Assembly (NCBI GenBank): GCA_027604005.1
Contig: JADGJT010000258.1
Coordinates: forward strand, 1,636 to 34,462
Direction: 5' to 3'
DNA length: 32,827 nt
DNA from: Dinochytrium kinnereticum
Lineage: Eukaryota; Chytridiomycota; Chytridiomycetes; Chytridiales; Chytridiaceae
In this document: one piece after another, positions 30,453 through 32,827 of the stretch
How positions within the stretch are numbered: position 1 is the first letter of the stretch
Layout of the letters: every line of letters begins with the position of its first letter
Notes under the pieces: generated by a model
Database searches by the model: none
What the model was told of the DNA's origin: nothing
Seen by the model: the letters and a program-made list of their open reading frames with translations, nothing else
Made by a program: the position numbers and the translations under genes

Positions 30453-32785
30453 ATGGGAAATAAAAAATTTGTTTCCCAGATGGGGAACAAGGGAGACGAG
30501 GCCCGACCCCCCGCGATGGCCGTGTTCATGTCCAAGTTGCGCGCCGAGAACCCACGCAAGACGTAAGTGCGCTTGAAGCATTTCGGAGGAGGAGGGTTTT
30601 GAGCGATTGTGTGTTTGGCGTTTTTCTGCTGGAGGGGAGGAGGGCCATGCTCACAAAAAATATCGTTAACAAACAACCAAAAAAAAAAAAAAAAAAGCTC
30701 CTGCGAGGTCTGCCGATCCCTGAAGCGAAAATGCAACGGCACCTTCCGCATGTGCAAGAAGAAGAAGAAGCGAGAGACCGTTGAGGTGATTTCACAACGC
30801 CATCATCACGACCACCAGAATGCGAAACCCCTCACCAGACGCTCCGGCTCTCCCCTTCAACAAGTTCTCATGGCAGAGATGGATGCGCTGGCTGGCTCAG
30901 CAACGTTTGTCCGGCAGTCGTTGGACCCACTGGTGTCGTTTCTGGATAAGATGGGGGTTTGCTTTGCTTTGAACGATGAAACGATCACTCTGCCTTCGAC
31001 AACGATGGTGGAGATCTGCGGCCTTCCTGAAGAGCTTGCGGCTCTTTTCAAGGTTACAGAATTGGATGAGCCTGTCGACCACGGGGTTTTGCAAAAGTAT
31101 TTGAGTCGTAGACGGAAGGGGACCATGTTGATTGAGATTGTGCATCCCAAGTTTGAGAAGGATGGGACTTCAACCTTTTTCCGGTGGGCATGCATAACAT
31201 CCCCATACATATCTCTTACAACGCAGTTCCATTCCTCACCCTTTTTTTTGATTCAATCTTTCTGACTGTTGATTATCGTGACTGTGGCCTATATTCGAAA
31301 AAAAAAGTTACTCCATGTGCTGCATGGCCGCCATAATGAGCAACCCGCCAGCCCCGCACATCATCGGAAAGACCTATTACAAGATGGCCAAGAAGCTGAT
31401 CCCTTCAGCCATGGACAACCCAAACATCGAGACATTGCAGGCGATGCTGATGCTGTATTCATGCGGGATAGGTAGCTAAGCACAGTCCCCCCTCTTTGAG
31501 CTGAACAGCCCAAATGTGTCTGTCTGGGGGCACGTACTAACAGCTTTACGACCGTCTCCGTTTTGTCCGTTTGCAGCTCTTGGGGATTGCACGTCAATCC
31601 GGTGGCTTCTGCATGTTACGCTGAGACTGGTAATTTGAGGGGATGGGTTTTTTTTTGTTTTGTTTTTGTTTTTGTTTTTTTGGGGGGCGGCTTTGCCTGA
31701 CAATCAAATCACTGTTTTTTTGATGAAGACGACACTGTTGAAGCTGGACGTGGACCCTGATGTGAGCAAGAATGAACGGCTCCTTGGACAATCTTCTGCA
31801 GAGGTTGAAGTTAAGCGCAGGTGCTGGGAGGCATGTTACTTTCTTGACAGACGTGAGTGCCTTTTTTCTTTTTTTTTTTTTTTTTTATGGTTTTTGTTAT
31901 TTGAGAGACGAGCAAGAAACAGAGAAAAAAACAACAACAACACAACAACAACCAAGCTCACATTTACACTTTCTCTCATCAGTTGCCACCGTCTACTACG
32001 GCCAACCCTCCTTTTTCCAGAACCCCCCAGCACAACCCTACGCTGATCCCATCAAACTCCCCTCCCGAAACAGCCTCATCGAGCTCACGAACGTGGCCCA
32101 CCGCATCGCCTCCACGATTCAAACCCCCATCAAAACACCCAAAGATCTTCTCGATCACATGCCAGAAGTCCGACTGACAGAAGGTCACCTCCTGGAGTGG
32201 TACGAGAACCAGGCAGATGCGATCCGCGTCGGGATGGGGATCGAGGATGCCATGGCTGGGCTCTGTGAGGAGACCCCGATGACGAGTGGGGGTGGGGTGC
32301 CTGTTGAGAAGGTGGATGAGATCTCGATGAGCGAGCAGGCCGTGGCGGAGATGCTGTTGTCGAGCTTTCTGTATCACACTTGTTGGTGCTTGTTGCATCG
32401 GCCGAGACTTTGCGTCAGGCTTTCGGAGGAGGGGGTGACGGGGGTGGATGCCACTGCGAGGGATCTTGTGAGGAGGTCGATGAAAGTAGTGGAGAGATCG
32501 GCGACGGCCATCCATGGGTTGGTTGAAAGGATCATGGCGAGGAGGAATGCTCAAATTGGGTGCATTCATCCCTCGGTGGGGTTCAGCGTCATCACGTCGT
32601 TCTATGGATTTCGTGATCTGATTCTTCGACCTGAGACTGGGGCGGTGAAGAGGCAGAGGTATCTGGGGATGATGAAGACGAATTTTGAGATGATCAAGAG
32701 GTTTAATGATGTTTGGGAATCTTTTGGGGCTTGGACGCCGGTTGTGAAGAAGGATTTAGAGAGGGTGGTGGACATGGAGTTTTGA
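30453..32785 (+). CDS. Zinc-cluster (Zn2Cys6-like) fungal transcription factor with a degenerate cluster
   Basis: Six exons: 30453-30562, 30698-31183, 31308-31471, 31577-31629, 31729-31852 and 31983-32785. They total 1740 nt (579 residues). ATG at 30480 is an equally good start (570 residues). The DNA-binding motif at about 38-60 reads C-E-V-C-R-S-L-K-R-K-C-N-G-T-F-R-M-C followed by K-K-K-K-K-R. It has cysteines 1-4 with Gal4-like spacing, but cysteines 5 and 6 are missing. The middle homology/fungal_trans region follows: SMCCMAAIMSNPPAPHIIGK, YYKMAKKLIP...IETLQAMLMLYSC, then W-LL...TLRLTTLLKLDVDPD, RRCWEACYFLDR and YYGQPSFFQ. Together these are the usual 'YY-A+-L', 'RR-W-W..F-LDR' and 'GRP' marks. 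The protein should act in the nucleus as a sequence-specific regulator; targets are unknown. Introns 1 and 2 both end in A tracts just before AG. Confidence 0.85.
30679..30696 (+). repeat. 18-A tract at the 3' end of intron 1 of the zinc-cluster gene
   Basis: Eighteen A run up to the acceptor G at 30697, and a GTTAAC branch-like word lies at 30665-30670. The next exon opens directly into the cysteine motif, so the acceptor is well placed. Intron 2 of the same gene ends in 9 A (31298-31306) plus G. Confidence 0.88.
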
Positions 32786-32827
32786 AGTCATTCGTCATCG
32801 TTTTTTCTCACCATCCACTTTTCTTTC

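Noticed and set aside
1..32827. Transposons, CRISPR arrays, tRNA or rRNA genes
   Set aside because: No terminal repeats with a transposase, no spaced direct repeats, and no cloverleaf with a typical T-loop were seen on reading both strands; a tRNAscan/RepeatMasker run would settle it.

Overview
The window is eukaryotic nuclear DNA from a fungus. Its genes carry many short introns (mostly about 45-120 nt) with GTRNGT-type donors and CTAAC/CTAAT-like branch sites. It encodes a fungal-type zinc-cluster transcription factor next to genes that many yeasts lack (CLPTM1, SCOC, a NACHT-WD40 protein). I favour an early-diverging, chytrid-like lineage, but that placement is inference. There is no rRNA, tRNA, CRISPR array or recognisable transposon. 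All exon coordinates below come from reading splice sites so that reading frame and family conservation are kept; every multi-exon model closes in frame. Layout, left to right: (1) CDC45 on the minus strand, 8 exons seen, C-terminus running off the left edge. (2) A divergent S10 serine carboxypeptidase-like gene on plus, 12 exons, whose catalytic serine is replaced by glycine, followed by a decayed copy of its last exon. (3) A 1021-residue intronless AT-hook protein with Clr2-like (heterochromatin silencing) features. (4) CLPTM1-family membrane protein, 14 exons. (5) SCOC-like short coiled-coil protein, 3 exons, convergent with (6) a leukotriene A4 hydrolase-type M1 aminopeptidase on minus, 18 exons, with a GC-AG intron, very small exons and an apparent mitochondrial leader ahead of an internal start. 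(7) SPF30/SMNDC1 Tudor splicing factor on minus, intronless, divergent from (8) a four-helix membrane protein, possibly MARVEL-like. (9) ZFAND1/Cuz1-type double AN1 zinc-finger protein. (10) A 2432-residue STAND NTPase: potential N-myristoylation signal, DUF4062-like domain, NACHT-type P-loop ATPase, WD40-like repeats, a beta-rich domain, a coiled coil and a Cys-rich tail. (11) A zinc-cluster transcription factor whose DNA-binding motif keeps only four of six cysteines. The genes do not form a pathway. Most are housekeeping functions (replication fork helicase, pre-mRNA splicing, peptide trimming, ER/Golgi membrane proteins, stress and proteasome handling) mixed with chromatin and transcription regulators. 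The most novel part is the large NACHT-WD40 receptor-like protein at 22042-29937, built like animal NWD1/TEP1-type proteins and like fungal and bacterial NLR-like sensors. Other notable signals are the serine-less carboxypeptidase, the recurrent A-tract 3' splice sites, and the half zinc cluster.
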